Below, piece by piece: positions 1 to 7,907 of a stretch of 64,000 nucleotides of DNA. The stretch comes from a virus. Positions within the stretch are counted from its first letter, which is position 1. The number at the start of each line of letters is the position of its first letter. The notes beneath the pieces were generated by a model. That model saw only the letters and a program-made list of their open reading frames with translations. It was not told where the DNA came from and did no database searches. The position numbers and the translations under genes are program-made. The stretch covers positions 62,001-126,000 of the IMG/VR virus record IMGVR_UViG_3300016457_000282, one strand, 5' to 3'.

Positions 1-795
1 AGCACGGAAAAGTGTAGTCGTGTAACCGGTATCGTGGTGTTATGTAATTTGATGTAAAAGTAAACTACTTTGACTAACTGAACATACGATGACTCATAGG
101 TGGTTAGAAGAAGGGAAGTTCCTTCTCAGATGTCTCTTAAAGAGAGATTGTTCCATTATGTGGCAAAGAATGTTGTACAGTGCAGTCAAAGAGTTTTTAC
201 GGGGCGTGAAAGCTTGGTTCAGTAGAGCAAACCAATGTTGTGTAAAGTAAAGGTATTGTATTGTTTTGCATGCGACGCACTGTCTTGGTCATAGCAATTA
301 AGTACTGAATAACTTAGATGTAAGGAGTTTTATCAAAAGTTTTCAGAGAAAACCTAGAAGTTTGTCTCTAAGGTAGTTGACTGCACTGTTTGGTAGCCTT
401 TTCAACATGCGTTGGTAGTTTTTGTTAAGAAAGTAAGGAAAAGTGGAAGAAAAGACAGCTCTGAGGAGAAGCTATTGCAAAGTCAACTAAAGTGAAGGTG
501 GTGTATCGTACTATGCTGTGGAGGCTTGAGTAAGTTTAGCGAACTCGAGTGGTGGCTTCGTAATGCTCCGTGTTGTGGGGGAGTATGGTAAAGAGAGGTA
601 CCGTATCATATTGCGAAGGTGATGTAAGGCCTGGTCCTGCACCGGTAATGTAAAGTCAACTAAAGCAGTCTGAAGTTGTGTGTGGTAACGGTTAAGTGTA
701 CTGTGGTATTTTGAAGTGCAGTAAAGTGAAAGGTGCTGTCGCGTAACGTAGTGATCTGTATTGGCGTCTTAGATTTTTTTCTTCGCTTAAACATA
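1..795. other. Gene-free, repeat-rich region
   Basis: No convincing gene. Degenerate words built around AGTAAAGTGAAAGGTG recur near 245, 488, 592 and 718. A perfect 13-bp inverted pair, ACAGTGCAGTCAA at 177-189 and TTGACTGCACTGT at 377-389, encloses 187 bases and could shape a transcript. The mirror copy is 25636-26430. Confidence 0.6.
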
Positions 796-848
796 GTCAC
801 ATGATTAGGTGCTAAAGCATCACGGTTTTCTTCACGTGATCTGCAAAG
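796..848 (+). repeat. Dispersed hairpin repeat, copy A
   Basis: Contains GTCACATGAT followed by the small stem GGTGC-TAAA-GCATC, then a TTTTCTTCACGTGAT segment ending CTGCAAAG. It belongs to a family of five unique copies (A-E) sharing the GTCACATGA and GCTAAAGCATC blocks. Confidence 0.75.
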
Positions 849-910
849 TACAGTGTCGTATTCCAATGTGTGGGTTCTGTATCGTAGCGTTTAGAGTACA
901 CTTAAACTCC

Positions 911-944
911 GTCACATGACTAGGAGCTAAAGCATCCTGGCTTG
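911..944 (+). repeat. Dispersed hairpin repeat, copy B, just upstream of the IscB leader
   Basis: Starts GTCACATGACTAGGAGC and shares GCTAAAGCATCCTGGCTT with the family, then diverges into the structured iscB leader at about 945. In known IscB loci the guide lies at the 5' end of the omega RNA, which is where this copy sits. Confidence 0.7.
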
Positions 945-1107
945 TGATCATGCCAATGGACTATGGTGATGCACCCAGGGGTGTCGTTCCAGCTCCTGGC
1001 TCTGCGAAGGAGCATTCGATTGAATGCGTTCGTACTTTCAAGCCATAGCTCAGGCCAGGGACGTATTACTGCTCCTGCCCTATAGGGGCATACACCAGGA
1101 GGAAAAT
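911..1107 (+). ncRNA. Candidate omega RNA / structured leader of iscB
   Basis: This GC-richer stretch between copy B of the dispersed repeat and iscB folds into many stems on the iscB strand. Stems seen: CTATGG 961-966 with CCATAG 1043-1048; CACC 972-975 with GGTG 980-983; CCAG 989-992 with CTGG 996-999; TGCGAA 1003-1008 with TTCGTA 1029-1034 enclosing GCATTC 1012-1017 with GAATGC 1022-1027. CTCCTG at 1072-1077 pairs with CAGGAG at 1096-1101, which covers the iscB ribosome site. Known IscB proteins use an upstream omega RNA whose scaffold runs towards the gene. The identification rests on position and structure; the true ends are not known. Confidence 0.55.
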
Positions 1108-1109
1108 CG

Positions 1110-2573
1110 ATGCAACATCAACGATTAATATTTCTTGTAGATGGAAGAAATAACATTTTACATCCAACACGAAAGTTGGATATGGTTAAACGTTGGTTGC
1201 GACAGATGAATGCTAAAGTCATTCGATTTGTCGGTAAAATTATGGTCGTACAAGTGTTCAAGACACTATCGCAGCAAAGAGATAACCCTATATACTGGAT
1301 TGGAGTAGATCCAGGAGATACGATTGGTATTTGTTTAGTCAGAATCACTATGTATAACAAAGTCAAGCAATTGCTAAGTATCGAATTTCACACAAGGTCG
1401 AAAGAAATCAAGCAATTACTTGAGATAAGACGGGGATATCGAAATATGAGACGATACTTCAGACGTAAACGTATTAAGAGAAAAGGACTCGTACCAAAGC
1501 ATAGACCAGCTAGATTCGAAAATAGAAGACGTTTAGATGGACGGTTGACTCCATCAGTTCGACATTTTCTAGAGTCACATAAAGCTGCTATACAGAAAAT
1601 AGTTGAATACGTTCCTGACGCTAACATCTCACTTGAATATGCTAAGTTTGACATCCAACGTATGATGAATTCAGATATTGAAGGTGAGCAGTATCAACAC
1701 GGAAGATTATTCGGTTACCAAAATATTCGTGCTTATGTACTACACCGTGATAAGTATGCATGTCAGCTATGCGGAAAGAAGAACGTTCAATTTCAGCTGC
1801 ATCATGTAGTACCCAGATCTCAAAACGGTAAAGATCATCCGGATAATCTTATTACACTGTGCCCAGATTGTCACGTTAAAGTACATACTGATGCTCAGTT
1901 GCTGAAAAGAGTACAAAGCAAAATCAAAACGAAAATAGCAGACTTCACATCTACATCCAGACTCAATATCATTATGCCGTTTTTAAAAGATTGGTTGTCA
2001 GATGCTTTCGGTAAAGAACATGTTTGGTTCTGTATTGGTGCTGATTCATATGTTATTCGTAGAGAGCTCAATCTTGTCAAATCTCACTGTAATGATGCTT
2101 ACTGTATTGCTATCAACAAACTGATGCGAAACAACGTTGAAATCAAACATGAACCATTCATCGATAAACATGTGGTACGTTTTGAACAGAAACGACAGCA
2201 TAATCGTAGAATGAAGAATAGCGAACGTAATCGATTGTACTATGTCATCAAAAACAAGAAGTGTATTCGTGTAGCTACGAATCGAAATGGAAATCCAGAG
2301 TCATTTCATAACGTATACAGTACGAAAATTCTACCACTGTTAAAACAGGGTTATCAAGTCAAAGTAAATCCTGGTGTCAAAGGCTATCGAAAGAAGTTCT
2401 CTGAAGTTGGATTCAAGGAAGGTGCTACAATTGAAATCGACAATCATATTGATGTGTTGAAGGGTTATAGTTTGACAGGTGGATTTGGATATACATACGA
2501 TGGAACACGATTCAAGCTTAAGGATATGAATGTAGTATATCCATATGGAGGATGGAAATGCGTAGAAACATAA
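1110..2573 (+). CDS. iscB: IscB-type RNA-guided nuclease (RuvC plus HNH)
   Basis: The 487-residue protein has the full IscB order. A PLMP-like N-terminus (about 6-50) is followed by RuvC-I at GVDPGDT with Asp67. An arginine-rich bridge at 107-150 includes RRXRR-type repeats and ARFENRRR. RuvC-II is SLEYAKFD with Glu176, next to the YQHGRLFGY block. The HNH domain has zinc cysteines 218/221 and 251/254 and the LHHVVPRSQNGKDHPDN core. RuvC-III is KSHCNDA with Asp329. All catalytic residues I can place are present, so it is probably an active nuclease, and its length fits the family. AGGAGG at 1097-1102 is seven bases from the ATG and can be masked by an upstream stem. IscB proteins are ancestors of Cas9 and work with an omega RNA; the leader here is a good candidate. 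Confidence 0.9.
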   Translation: MQHQRLIFLVDGRNNILHPTRKLDMVKRWLRQMNAKVIRFVGKIMVVQVFKTLSQQRDNPIYWIGVDPGDTIGICLVRITMYNKVKQLLSIEFHTRSKEIKQLLEIRRGYRNMRRYFRRKRIKRKGLVPKHRPARFENRRRLDGRLTPSVRHFLESHKAAIQKIVEYVPDANISLEYAKFDIQRMMNSDIEGEQYQHGRLFGYQNIRAYVLHRDKYACQLCGKKNVQFQLHHVVPRSQNGKDHPDNLITLCPDCHVKVHTDAQLLKRVQSKIKTKIADFTSTSRLNIIMPFLKDWLSDAFGKEHVWFCIGADSYVIRRELNLVKSHCNDAYCIAINKLMRNNVEIKHEPFIDKHVVRFEQKRQHNRRMKNSERNRLYYVIKNKKCIRVATNRNGNPESFHNVYSTKILPLLKQGYQVKVNPGVKGYRKKFSEVGFKEGATIEIDNHIDVLKGYSLTGGFGYTYDGTRFKLKDMNVVYPYGGWKCVET

Positions 2574-2788
2574 CACAGATTCATTCATGCGCTAAAGCAT
2601 CATGGCTTTCTCTGTATGGAGATTGTAAAGAGTATGTAACTAGTTTCTTTGAAGTTCGTTGGTGGAGTACGAAAGAAGGGCGTTATAAGAAAACGAAAGT
2701 GAGTATCAGGCGGAATGGTGGATATAAGAAAGCTCTAAGAAAGACTTTGGAAGTTCAACAGGAGAAGGAAAATGCGGAAGCAAACTAA
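2558..2788 (+). CDS. Small basic protein downstream of iscB
   Basis: A 76-residue protein overlapping the last codons of iscB. The second ATG (2558) is chosen because GGAGG at 2547-2551 is six bases away, while the ATG at 2552 touches it. It is basic and aromatic (FFEVRWWSTKEGRYKK). Its N-terminal codons run through repeat copy C, so part of the sequence may reflect the repeat. I do not recognise a family. Overlap suggests translation coupled to iscB. Confidence 0.5.
   Translation: MRRNITQIHSCAKASWLSLYGDCKEYVTSFFEVRWWSTKEGRYKKTKVSIRRNGGYKKALRKTLEVQQEKENAEAN
2585..2630 (+). repeat. Dispersed hairpin repeat, copy C, at the 3' edge of iscB
   Basis: Shares ATGCGCTAAAGCATCATGG and CTTTCTCTGTATGGAGATTG with the family and lies 12 bases after the iscB stop. 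Copies B and C thus flank the omega RNA plus iscB unit. It overlaps the next small gene. Confidence 0.7.
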
Positions 2789-3053
2789 GATCTGGACTAC
2801 TAAAGATGGCCGTAAAATCAGGATTTGTGATATGACTGATGAACATTTGTTGAACACAATTAAGCTGCTCAGAAGAGCGAAAGAGAAGGTTGTATTAGAA
2901 GGTTACAAGACTCTTTGTTTCCTAAGAGGTGAGCAAGCTACCTTCGATCTAGAGTGTGAGCTTTATCACCTCGAGGTTGGCGACATCGACGTTTTTCATC
3001 CCTTAGGTGAGGCCCTATTACAAGAGGTTCACAGAAGAGGGTTGAGAGTGTAA
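2772..3053 (+). CDS. Small phage protein of unknown function
   Basis: 93 residues, starting at an ATG behind AGGAG and overlapping the previous gene by 17 bases. The beginning, WTTKDGRKIRICDMTDEHLLN, followed by a helix (TIKLLRRAKEK), resembles a small family often seen in phages (trypto-threonine start, then IxxMxDxHLxN). The rest is mixed helix and strand with two cysteines. No activity is known to me. Confidence 0.7.
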   Translation: MRKQTKIWTTKDGRKIRICDMTDEHLLNTIKLLRRAKEKVVLEGYKTLCFLRGEQATFDLECELYHLEVGDIDVFHPLGEALLQEVHRRGLRV

Positions 3054-3062
3054 GAAGTTGTT

Positions 3063-3206
3063 ATGAGTAGAGAACGGTTGAAATTTTAACCGGTACGTAG
3101 AGAAGAAATTAACTGTGAAGTACTTTTGTGGAAGTTTGATGCTAAGAAAATTGAGTTGTACAGTTTCACTAAACATAGTGATATCTACGCTTTAGCGAAA
3201 CGTTAG
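3063..3206 (+). pseudogene. Short reading frame interrupted by an in-frame TAA
   Basis: From ATG 3063 the frame reads eight codons, meets TAA at 3087-3089, then stays open in the same frame for 38 codons to TAG 3204-3206. The downstream part (VRREEINCEVLLWKFDAKK, then YSFTKHSDIYALAKR) looks protein-like. Either the gene is nonsense-mutated, starts from an internal non-ATG codon, or is chance. There is no strong ribosome site. Confidence 0.3.
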
Positions 3207-3235
3207 TATCTCTTAGAATTCTGAAAGGAGCAAAC

Positions 3236-3610
3236 ATGATGATACATGTTACTCTAGATAATTTACTGATGACAGTTGCGAAATACTTTGAAGATTGTAG
3301 GTTCGACGACAGAGTGCACTTAGGACTAGGAGATATACGACTGACGATCGGGATGCAAGAGGAAATATTAAGGATGATAGCTGAAGCAACCGGTAAAGAG
3401 TTTGACAACATTGACTCAGTGTCGACAGAGATGAAGGAGAAAGAAAAGAGGGTCGAGCGTTACTTCTCTAACACAGCCGATGATCAGTTAGCTGTTGCTG
3501 TAGAAAAAGCAAGTTACTCATTCTACAAGAATGTTAATCCCGAGAACGACGGACTCAGGCTAGCACCTAGTCAAAAGAGTCCTACTAATAAAACCAAGGA
3601 GGTAAGGTAA
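3236..3610 (+). CDS. Unknown acidic-helical small protein
   Basis: 124 residues behind GAAAGGAG. The first half is helix-rich with a RVHLGLGDIRLTIG strand segment; the C-terminal third is polar and Lys/Asn-rich. Its stop overlaps the next ATG by one base, so the two genes are translated together. No family recognised. Confidence 0.65.
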   Translation: MMIHVTLDNLLMTVAKYFEDCRFDDRVHLGLGDIRLTIGMQEEILRMIAEATGKEFDNIDSVSTEMKEKEKRVERYFSNTADDQLAVAVEKASYSFYKNVNPENDGLRLAPSQKSPTNKTKEVR

Positions 3611-4080
3611 TGGATAGTTTAGTTCTAGTACTTAACGGTGAGAGAAACACTGAAATGGTAGAGGAGAAAGATGAGAAAGGGATCTTAAGTTATGTTTATG
3701 CTGAGAAGAGTTACTACGGAAAGATTGTAGTTGAAATAGAGGACGGTGAAGGAAGCTACTTCACCGAGGATGGGACATCATCTTGGACGATACCTAGTGA
3801 ATTGGTACAAAAGATAATCGGGCGAGAAAAAAGAATATCGGAGCTCGAATTGGAATTAGGCAAATCGCTAGGAGGTTGTGATGCTGAGATCGAGGATTAC
3901 CGACAAAAAGTTCAGGAGTTAGCATCGAAGTTGGAGGAGAAACAAGAAATGAAGGAAATAGAGGTCTTCCAGTGCAGAAGACATAACCGAGTCTTATCAG
4001 CATCGGAGCTAAGAGATCTCCGAGCCGGCGGTTTTGAGGTAGAGGATATTATCAAACTTAGAGAAGCCCAATTAATCTAA
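3610..4080 (+). CDS. Unknown protein with coiled-coil segment
   Basis: 156 residues, ATG preceded by AAGGAGGT and overlapping the previous stop. The N-terminal half is beta-like (LVLVLNGERN, YGKIVVEIEDGEG, WTIPSEL). Residues about 75-120 form a charged coiled coil (REKRISELELELGK, then QKVQELASKLEEKQE), and the end FQCRRHNRVLSASELRDL looks like a small CxxxH-containing tail. Family not recognised. Confidence 0.65.
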   Translation: MDSLVLVLNGERNTEMVEEKDEKGILSYVYAEKSYYGKIVVEIEDGEGSYFTEDGTSSWTIPSELVQKIIGREKRISELELELGKSLGGCDAEIEDYRQKVQELASKLEEKQEMKEIEVFQCRRHNRVLSASELRDLRAGGFEVEDIIKLREAQLI

Positions 4081-4110
4081 CGCATTATTTGGTTAGTTGA
4101 ACGAATACTT

Positions 4111-4158
4111 GTTACGTACTCTTTTTTTTATTTAAAAAACTTTTAATTTTTCTTGCAG
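4111..4158 (+). promoter_or_regulatory. AT-rich leader motif, copy 1
   Basis: GTTACGTACTCTTTTTTTTA runs into ATTTAAAAAACTTTTAATTT, ending just before the ribosome site of the next gene. Four similar stretches with a GTTA(C/T)-like head and long T/A tracts precede genes or remnants elsewhere (34491-34535, 39581-39630, 43413-43458, 43903-43955). It is likely a promoter or transcript-start element, by recurrence and position only. Confidence 0.45.
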
Positions 4159-4171
4159 AGGAGGTGCGTTA

Positions 4172-4414
4172 ATGAGCGTAGAAGGAGAGAAAATGCCAGA
4201 GAAGGTAGTGGTCACCTCTGATCAAGAAGTTTGGGTTAAGGAGAGGATAAGAACGGCGATTCAGATGGCAATGTCATTGAAACAAGCTAGAAAAGTTCAA
4301 GCAGACCACTATGCTTATACGTACGGTTTAGATGGCGTGATTGAGGGAACTGCGCTCGAGATAATCCACTTACTTGGTCTGGAGCCATCGTACGTGAATT
4401 TAAGGCGAAGATGA
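4172..4414 (+). CDS. Unknown small helical protein
   Basis: 80 residues behind AGAGGAGGTG and the AT-rich leader. Helix-rich throughout (VKERIRTAIQMAMSLKQARK, then TALEIIHLLGLEPSYV). No known domain seen. The start could also be the second Met, eight residues in. Confidence 0.65.
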   Translation: MSVEGEKMPEKVVVTSDQEVWVKERIRTAIQMAMSLKQARKVQADHYAYTYGLDGVIEGTALEIIHLLGLEPSYVNLRRR

Positions 4415-4478
4415 ATTTTGGGTAGTCTGTAACGTTCGAGAAGCCGCATTCTAATAGCTTACTAAAAGGAGGAAAGTT

Positions 4479-4733
4479 ATGGCATGGCTAACACTTAAAC
4501 CAGTGAAGGAGTTTTTGACAAACAAAACTATCAAAAGGATTGATACCAGTGATTGGCCCGAAGCAGTAATAGTTTTTACTGATGATACAGCTGTGAGATT
4601 GATACCTTGTGTTGATGTCAAAAATTCACTTACCTTTACAGGAGGAGATGTAAGTGTGTCTCCTTATATCCTAGCTACTCCATTGAAGCTGGAGAATGGA
4701 GAGTTTAAAGTTGTTCAATTGGAAATTCACTGA
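4479..4733 (+). CDS. Unknown small beta-rich protein
   Basis: 84 residues behind AAAGGAGGAAAG. Predominantly short beta segments (AVIVFTDDTAVRLIP, LTFTGGDVSVSPYI). Ends 12 bases before the next start, in the same operon. No family recognised. Confidence 0.65.
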   Translation: MAWLTLKPVKEFLTNKTIKRIDTSDWPEAVIVFTDDTAVRLIPCVDVKNSLTFTGGDVSVSPYILATPLKLENGEFKVVQLEIH

Positions 4734-4745
4734 GGAGGTTATACG

Positions 4746-4946
4746 GTGAAGGACCACAAAAATGAGTGGTTAGCGAAAGTGTTTCCTCTTTGGTTCAAAG
4801 TAATCAAAGGTAATCCTTATAGGTTGCCTATAGGAAAGGTATTACGAGGGCGATACAAAGATGGCGATGCTTCTCCATTTCCCGTAGAATTACAAGGCAA
4901 TCAAATGTATCAAATGAAGTTGGAAGAAGTTGAAGAAATTAAATGA
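4746..4946 (+). CDS. Unknown small protein, GTG start
   Basis: 66 residues starting at GTG 4746 behind GAGGAGGTTATACG. Contains AKVFPLWFKVIKGNPYRLP and an acidic end. Its stop lies within the ribosome site of the pentapeptide gene that follows. Function unknown. Confidence 0.55.
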   Translation: MKDHKNEWLAKVFPLWFKVIKGNPYRLPIGKVLRGRYKDGDASPFPVELQGNQMYQMKLEEVEEIK

Positions 4947-4957
4947 AGGAGAGAAAC

Positions 4958-5950
4958 ATGGATAAAGAGGAATTAGCGCAGATATTAAAGGAACACAAAA
5001 AGTGGTTGACAGGGAAGGGAGGAGGAACTAAAGCTGATTTAAGAGGAGTTGATTTAAAAGGAGTTGATTTTTCAAAGGCTAACTTGAGAAAAGCTAACTT
5101 TAAAGACGCTAATCTTACAGGAGCTAACTTTAGAGAAGCTAATCTTAGCTGGGCTAATCTTCAAAGAGCCGATCTTAGAGAAGCTAATCTCATAGGAGCT
5201 AATCTTAAGAAAGCTATTCTCGCGGAAGTTGATCTCCAAGGAGCCGATCTCACGGAAGTTGATCTCACGGGAGCTAACCTCTGGAGAGCTAATCTTAAGG
5301 AAGCTGATCTCGCGAGGGCTGATCTCAGAGGAGTTGATCTCAGGGAAGTTGATCTCTCGAGAGCTAATCTTACAGGAGCTAATCTCAGGAAAGCTATTCT
5401 CACGGAAGGTGATCTTGAGGAAGCTAATCTCACAGGAGCTGACCTTTGGAGAGCTAATCTTAAGGAAGCTGATCTCGCGAGGGCTGATCTCAGAGGAGTT
5501 GATCTCACAGGAGCTGATCTTAGGGAAGCTAATCTCACAGAGGCTGACTTTAGGGAAGCTAATCTTAAGGAAGCTATTCTCACGGAAGCTGATCTTAGAG
5601 GAGTTAATCTCAAGGATGCCAGAATAAATTATTTGACCACGGGCATCCACCCAGCACCGGAAGGAGATCTAATTGGTTGGGGAAAGAAAGACGGGTACAT
5701 CGTCAAACTCCTCATCCCTAAAGAAGCTCGCCGGTCATGTGCTACAACAAGAAAGTATAGAGCAGAATATGCTATTTGTTTAGAGGTAGAGGGAACAGAT
5801 GAGGTAATAGTAAAGAATAGTCATGCTACCGCCGTTTATCGACCTGGAGAAAAGGTGGTAGCACATGAATGGTGTGAGGATAGATGGCAAGAATGTGCGG
5901 GAGGAATTCATTTCTTTCTGACTAGAGAAGAAGCAGAAGCATGGGGTTAG
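4958..5950 (+). CDS. Pentapeptide-repeat protein with C-terminal DUF5758-like domain
   Basis: 330 residues from ATG 4958. The ATG at 4943 is in frame but lies before the AAGGAG at 4946-4951, and the paralogue starts at the equivalent MNKEELAQIL, so 4958 is preferred. Residues about 10-35 form a short helical head. About 185 residues of A(D/N)LxxA(N/D)L-type pentapeptides predict a right-handed quadrilateral beta-helix. The last 110 residues (IHPAPEGDLIGWGKK, YRAEYAICLEVEG, CAGGIHFFLTREEAEAW) match the domain often fused to such repeats in phages. Some pentapeptide proteins mimic DNA and protect gyrase; whether this one does is unknown. Confidence 0.85.
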   Translation: MDKEELAQILKEHKKWLTGKGGGTKADLRGVDLKGVDFSKANLRKANFKDANLTGANFREANLSWANLQRADLREANLIGANLKKAILAEVDLQGADLTEVDLTGANLWRANLKEADLARADLRGVDLREVDLSRANLTGANLRKAILTEGDLEEANLTGADLWRANLKEADLARADLRGVDLTGADLREANLTEADFREANLKEAILTEADLRGVNLKDARINYLTTGIHPAPEGDLIGWGKKDGYIVKLLIPKEARRSCATTRKYRAEYAICLEVEGTDEVIVKNSHATAVYRPGEKVVAHEWCEDRWQECAGGIHFFLTREEAEAWG

Positions 5951-5973
5951 ATAAATAGTAGAAGGAGGAAAAC

Positions 5974-6717
5974 ATGAATAAGGAGGAATTAGCGCAAATA
6001 TTAAAGAACCACGAAAAGTGGCTGACAGGAAAAAAGGGAACAAAAGCTAATCTGGAAGAGGTTGATTTGAGAGGAGTTGATCTCACAAGAGCTGATCTTA
6101 GGGAAGCTAATCTCAGAGGAGCCGACCTCTGGAGAGCTAATCTCTGGAGAGCTGATCTCTGGGGAGCTAACCTCAGAGAAGCTAACCTCAGAGGAGCTGA
6201 TCTCTGGGAAGCTAACCTTTGGGAAGCTAATCTCAGAGGAGCTAATCTCTGGGAAGCTAACCTCTGGAGAGCTAATCTTAAGGAAGCTGATCTCACAGGC
6301 GCTGATCTCAGAGGAGCTGATCTCACAGGCGCTGATCTCACGGGAGCTAATCTCAGGGATATCAGAATAAATTATTTAACCGTGGGTATCCACCCAGCAC
6401 CAGAAGGGGATCTAATTGGTTGGGGAAAGAAAAACGGCCACATCGTCAAACTCCTTATCCCTAAAGAAGCTCGCCGGTCATGTGCTACAACAAGAAAGTA
6501 TAGAGCAGAATATGCTATTTGTTTGGAAATCGAAGGAGCAGATGAGGTAAAAGTAGAAAATTACTATGCTACTGCGATTTACCGGTCCGGAGAAAAAGTG
6601 GTAGCACATGAGTGGTGTGAGGATAGATGGCAAGAATGTGCAGGAGGAATTCATTTCTTCCTGACTAGAGAGGAAGCAGAAAATTGGGTTGACTCAAAGG
6701 AGGTAAACCATGATTAA
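5974..6717 (+). CDS. Second pentapeptide-repeat protein with DUF5758-like domain
   Basis: 247 residues, paralogue of the preceding gene with the same head (MNKEELAQILKNHEKWLTGK) and C-terminal domain but about 17 fewer pentapeptides. Behind GAAGGAGGAAAAC. Tryptophan-rich repeats (ADLWRANLWRADLWGANL) are typical of this copy. Tandem duplication followed by repeat gain or loss is the likely origin. It overlaps the next gene by eight bases. Confidence 0.85.
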   Translation: MNKEELAQILKNHEKWLTGKKGTKANLEEVDLRGVDLTRADLREANLRGADLWRANLWRADLWGANLREANLRGADLWEANLWEANLRGANLWEANLWRANLKEADLTGADLRGADLTGADLTGANLRDIRINYLTVGIHPAPEGDLIGWGKKNGHIVKLLIPKEARRSCATTRKYRAEYAICLEIEGADEVKVENYYATAIYRSGEKVVAHEWCEDRWQECAGGIHFFLTREEAENWVDSKEVNHD

Positions 6718-7009
6718 AGAAGTGTTCCTTTTCACAAACCGGAATTTACTCGTCCTTGATGAAAAAGGTGAGCAAATAGCTGATATACAAAGAGTGATAG
6801 GATGGGGAACTGAATGGTTTGAGCATGAACGCGAAGAAGAGGCTTTAGAAAGGATTATTCAAGATAGACCTAAAATTTACTTAGCGAATTATGTTAAAGG
6901 ATGGAAGCATGAAATTACTGTTGATGAATTTTGTTCACTGCTGGGTCACGGGCCTTGGTATTGGGAAAAGTATAAGAAAAGTAAGGCTAATAAAGAGGAA
7001 GAGTATTGA
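6710..7009 (+). CDS. Small phage protein with DExGEQI-type N-terminus
   Basis: 99 residues behind AAAGGAGGT. The N-terminal LFTNRNLLVLDEKGEQIADIQ resembles a small phage family in which this segment reads FDEKGEQIPELQ. The middle is Glu/Arg-rich, the end Trp/Tyr/Lys-rich. No activity known. The stop lies inside a TATTGACATCC element. Confidence 0.65.
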   Translation: MIKEVFLFTNRNLLVLDEKGEQIADIQRVIGWGTEWFEHEREEEALERIIQDRPKIYLANYVKGWKHEITVDEFCSLLGHGPWYWEKYKKSKANKEEEY

Positions 7010-7062
7010 CATCCTCTCTTACCCAGAGGGAAGGGGCCTTGCAGGCTCAAATTAGAAAAAGA
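7007..7062 (+). repeat. TTGACATCC hairpin element, possible IS200/IS605-type end remnant
   Basis: TATTGACATCCTCTCTTACC is followed by AGAGGGAAGGGGCCTTGCAG and ends AAATTAG. The same order (TATTGACATCC, purine-rich arm, CCTTGCAG, AAATTAG) occurs on the minus strand at 55426-55480. TnpB/IS605-family right ends often carry a GACATCCTCC hairpin followed by a GGGGxxTCC arm. The assignment is by resemblance; no TnpB gene is adjacent. Confidence 0.4.
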
Positions 7063-7084
7063 AGAAAGTGCTCAGGGGGTTGAA

Positions 7085-7903
7085 ATGTTACATTTATGGC
7101 ACCGCTGGAAATATGTGTACAAATATTCAGGTACTGAATGTTTCGAAGAAGTAGAACTTCCTCAATTTAGACGCGCTTATAGAATTTGTACGCAGTGCGG
7201 CAAAGTGCAAGAACGTTTTACGCACTTTGATGGTGGCGTGTCTTGGTATAACTTACACGGAGTCAAGAAAAGAATCTTAATGCGGAGACTTGTTGATAAA
7301 GGAGACCACTATTATCTTCGGCCACGTGCACAAGTCAAAAGTACTGACGCCGCGCATAAGCGCCGATTAAAACAATTATTGATTGATTATGCTCTAATTT
7401 TCGATGATGTTAAACTTTCGTCCGGTAGTCAAAGTACCTACTATATTGATGCTAGAATGGTTACAACTTCGTCAGAAGGAGCGTCAATTATAGCTGAGAT
7501 AATGAGAGATGTAATTGAAGAGGTTGATGCAGTTGGTGGCCCTACAATTGGTGCTGATCCAATACTTGGAGCACTTGCGGGCAAAGGTTACTATCGTACT
7601 TTTATCATCAGAAAAGAGCCTAAAGAATACGGCTTGTGTAAATGGATTGAAGGTCAGCTTACAGAGAAAGACAAGAGAGTGGCTATTGTAGATGATGTGG
7701 CAACAACAGGGCGTTCTCTGGTGAAAGCAATCCAAACTGTCAAGGGCCACTTTCCTCATATCAACATAGCTAAGGTCGTGGTCCTGGTTGATCGTGAGGA
7801 AGGGGCGAAAGAAGCCTTAAGCGAGCACAATTATCAATTAGTTAGTATTTTTAAAGCAAGTGAATTGATTAAAAAGTTGAAGGAAAAACAAAAAGAGGAA
7901 TAG
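7085..7903 (+). CDS. Orotate phosphoribosyltransferase-like protein with N-terminal zinc-like extension
   Basis: 272 residues behind CAGGGGGT. Residues about 95-272 form a type I phosphoribosyltransferase of the PyrE group: DYALIFDDVKLSSGSQSTYYID, catalytic-loop region IIRKEPKEYGLCKWIEG (174-190) and PRPP loop VAIVDDVATTGRS (199-211). PyrE joins orotate to PRPP in UMP synthesis. The first 80 residues are an unusual addition with CTQCGK and HLWHRWKY motifs, perhaps a zinc-binding module like those in small phage proteins. A broken partial duplicate follows at 8814-9153. The substrate is inferred from family similarity. Confidence 0.8.
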   Translation: MLHLWHRWKYVYKYSGTECFEEVELPQFRRAYRICTQCGKVQERFTHFDGGVSWYNLHGVKKRILMRRLVDKGDHYYLRPRAQVKSTDAAHKRRLKQLLIDYALIFDDVKLSSGSQSTYYIDARMVTTSSEGASIIAEIMRDVIEEVDAVGGPTIGADPILGALAGKGYYRTFIIRKEPKEYGLCKWIEGQLTEKDKRVAIVDDVATTGRSLVKAIQTVKGHFPHINIAKVVVLVDREEGAKEALSEHNYQLVSIFKASELIKKLKEKQKEE

Positions 7904-7907
7904 GCAG

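Noticed and set aside
660-866. Minus-strand reading frame of 68 codons
   Set aside because: It overlaps dispersed repeat A, has no ribosome site and a low-complexity Thr-rich composition; the peptide signal is covered by the repeat finding.
5072-5650. Long antisense frames across the pentapeptide-repeat gene
   Set aside because: They arise from the 15-base codon periodicity of the real gene and encode Ser/Leu repeat nonsense with no start signal.
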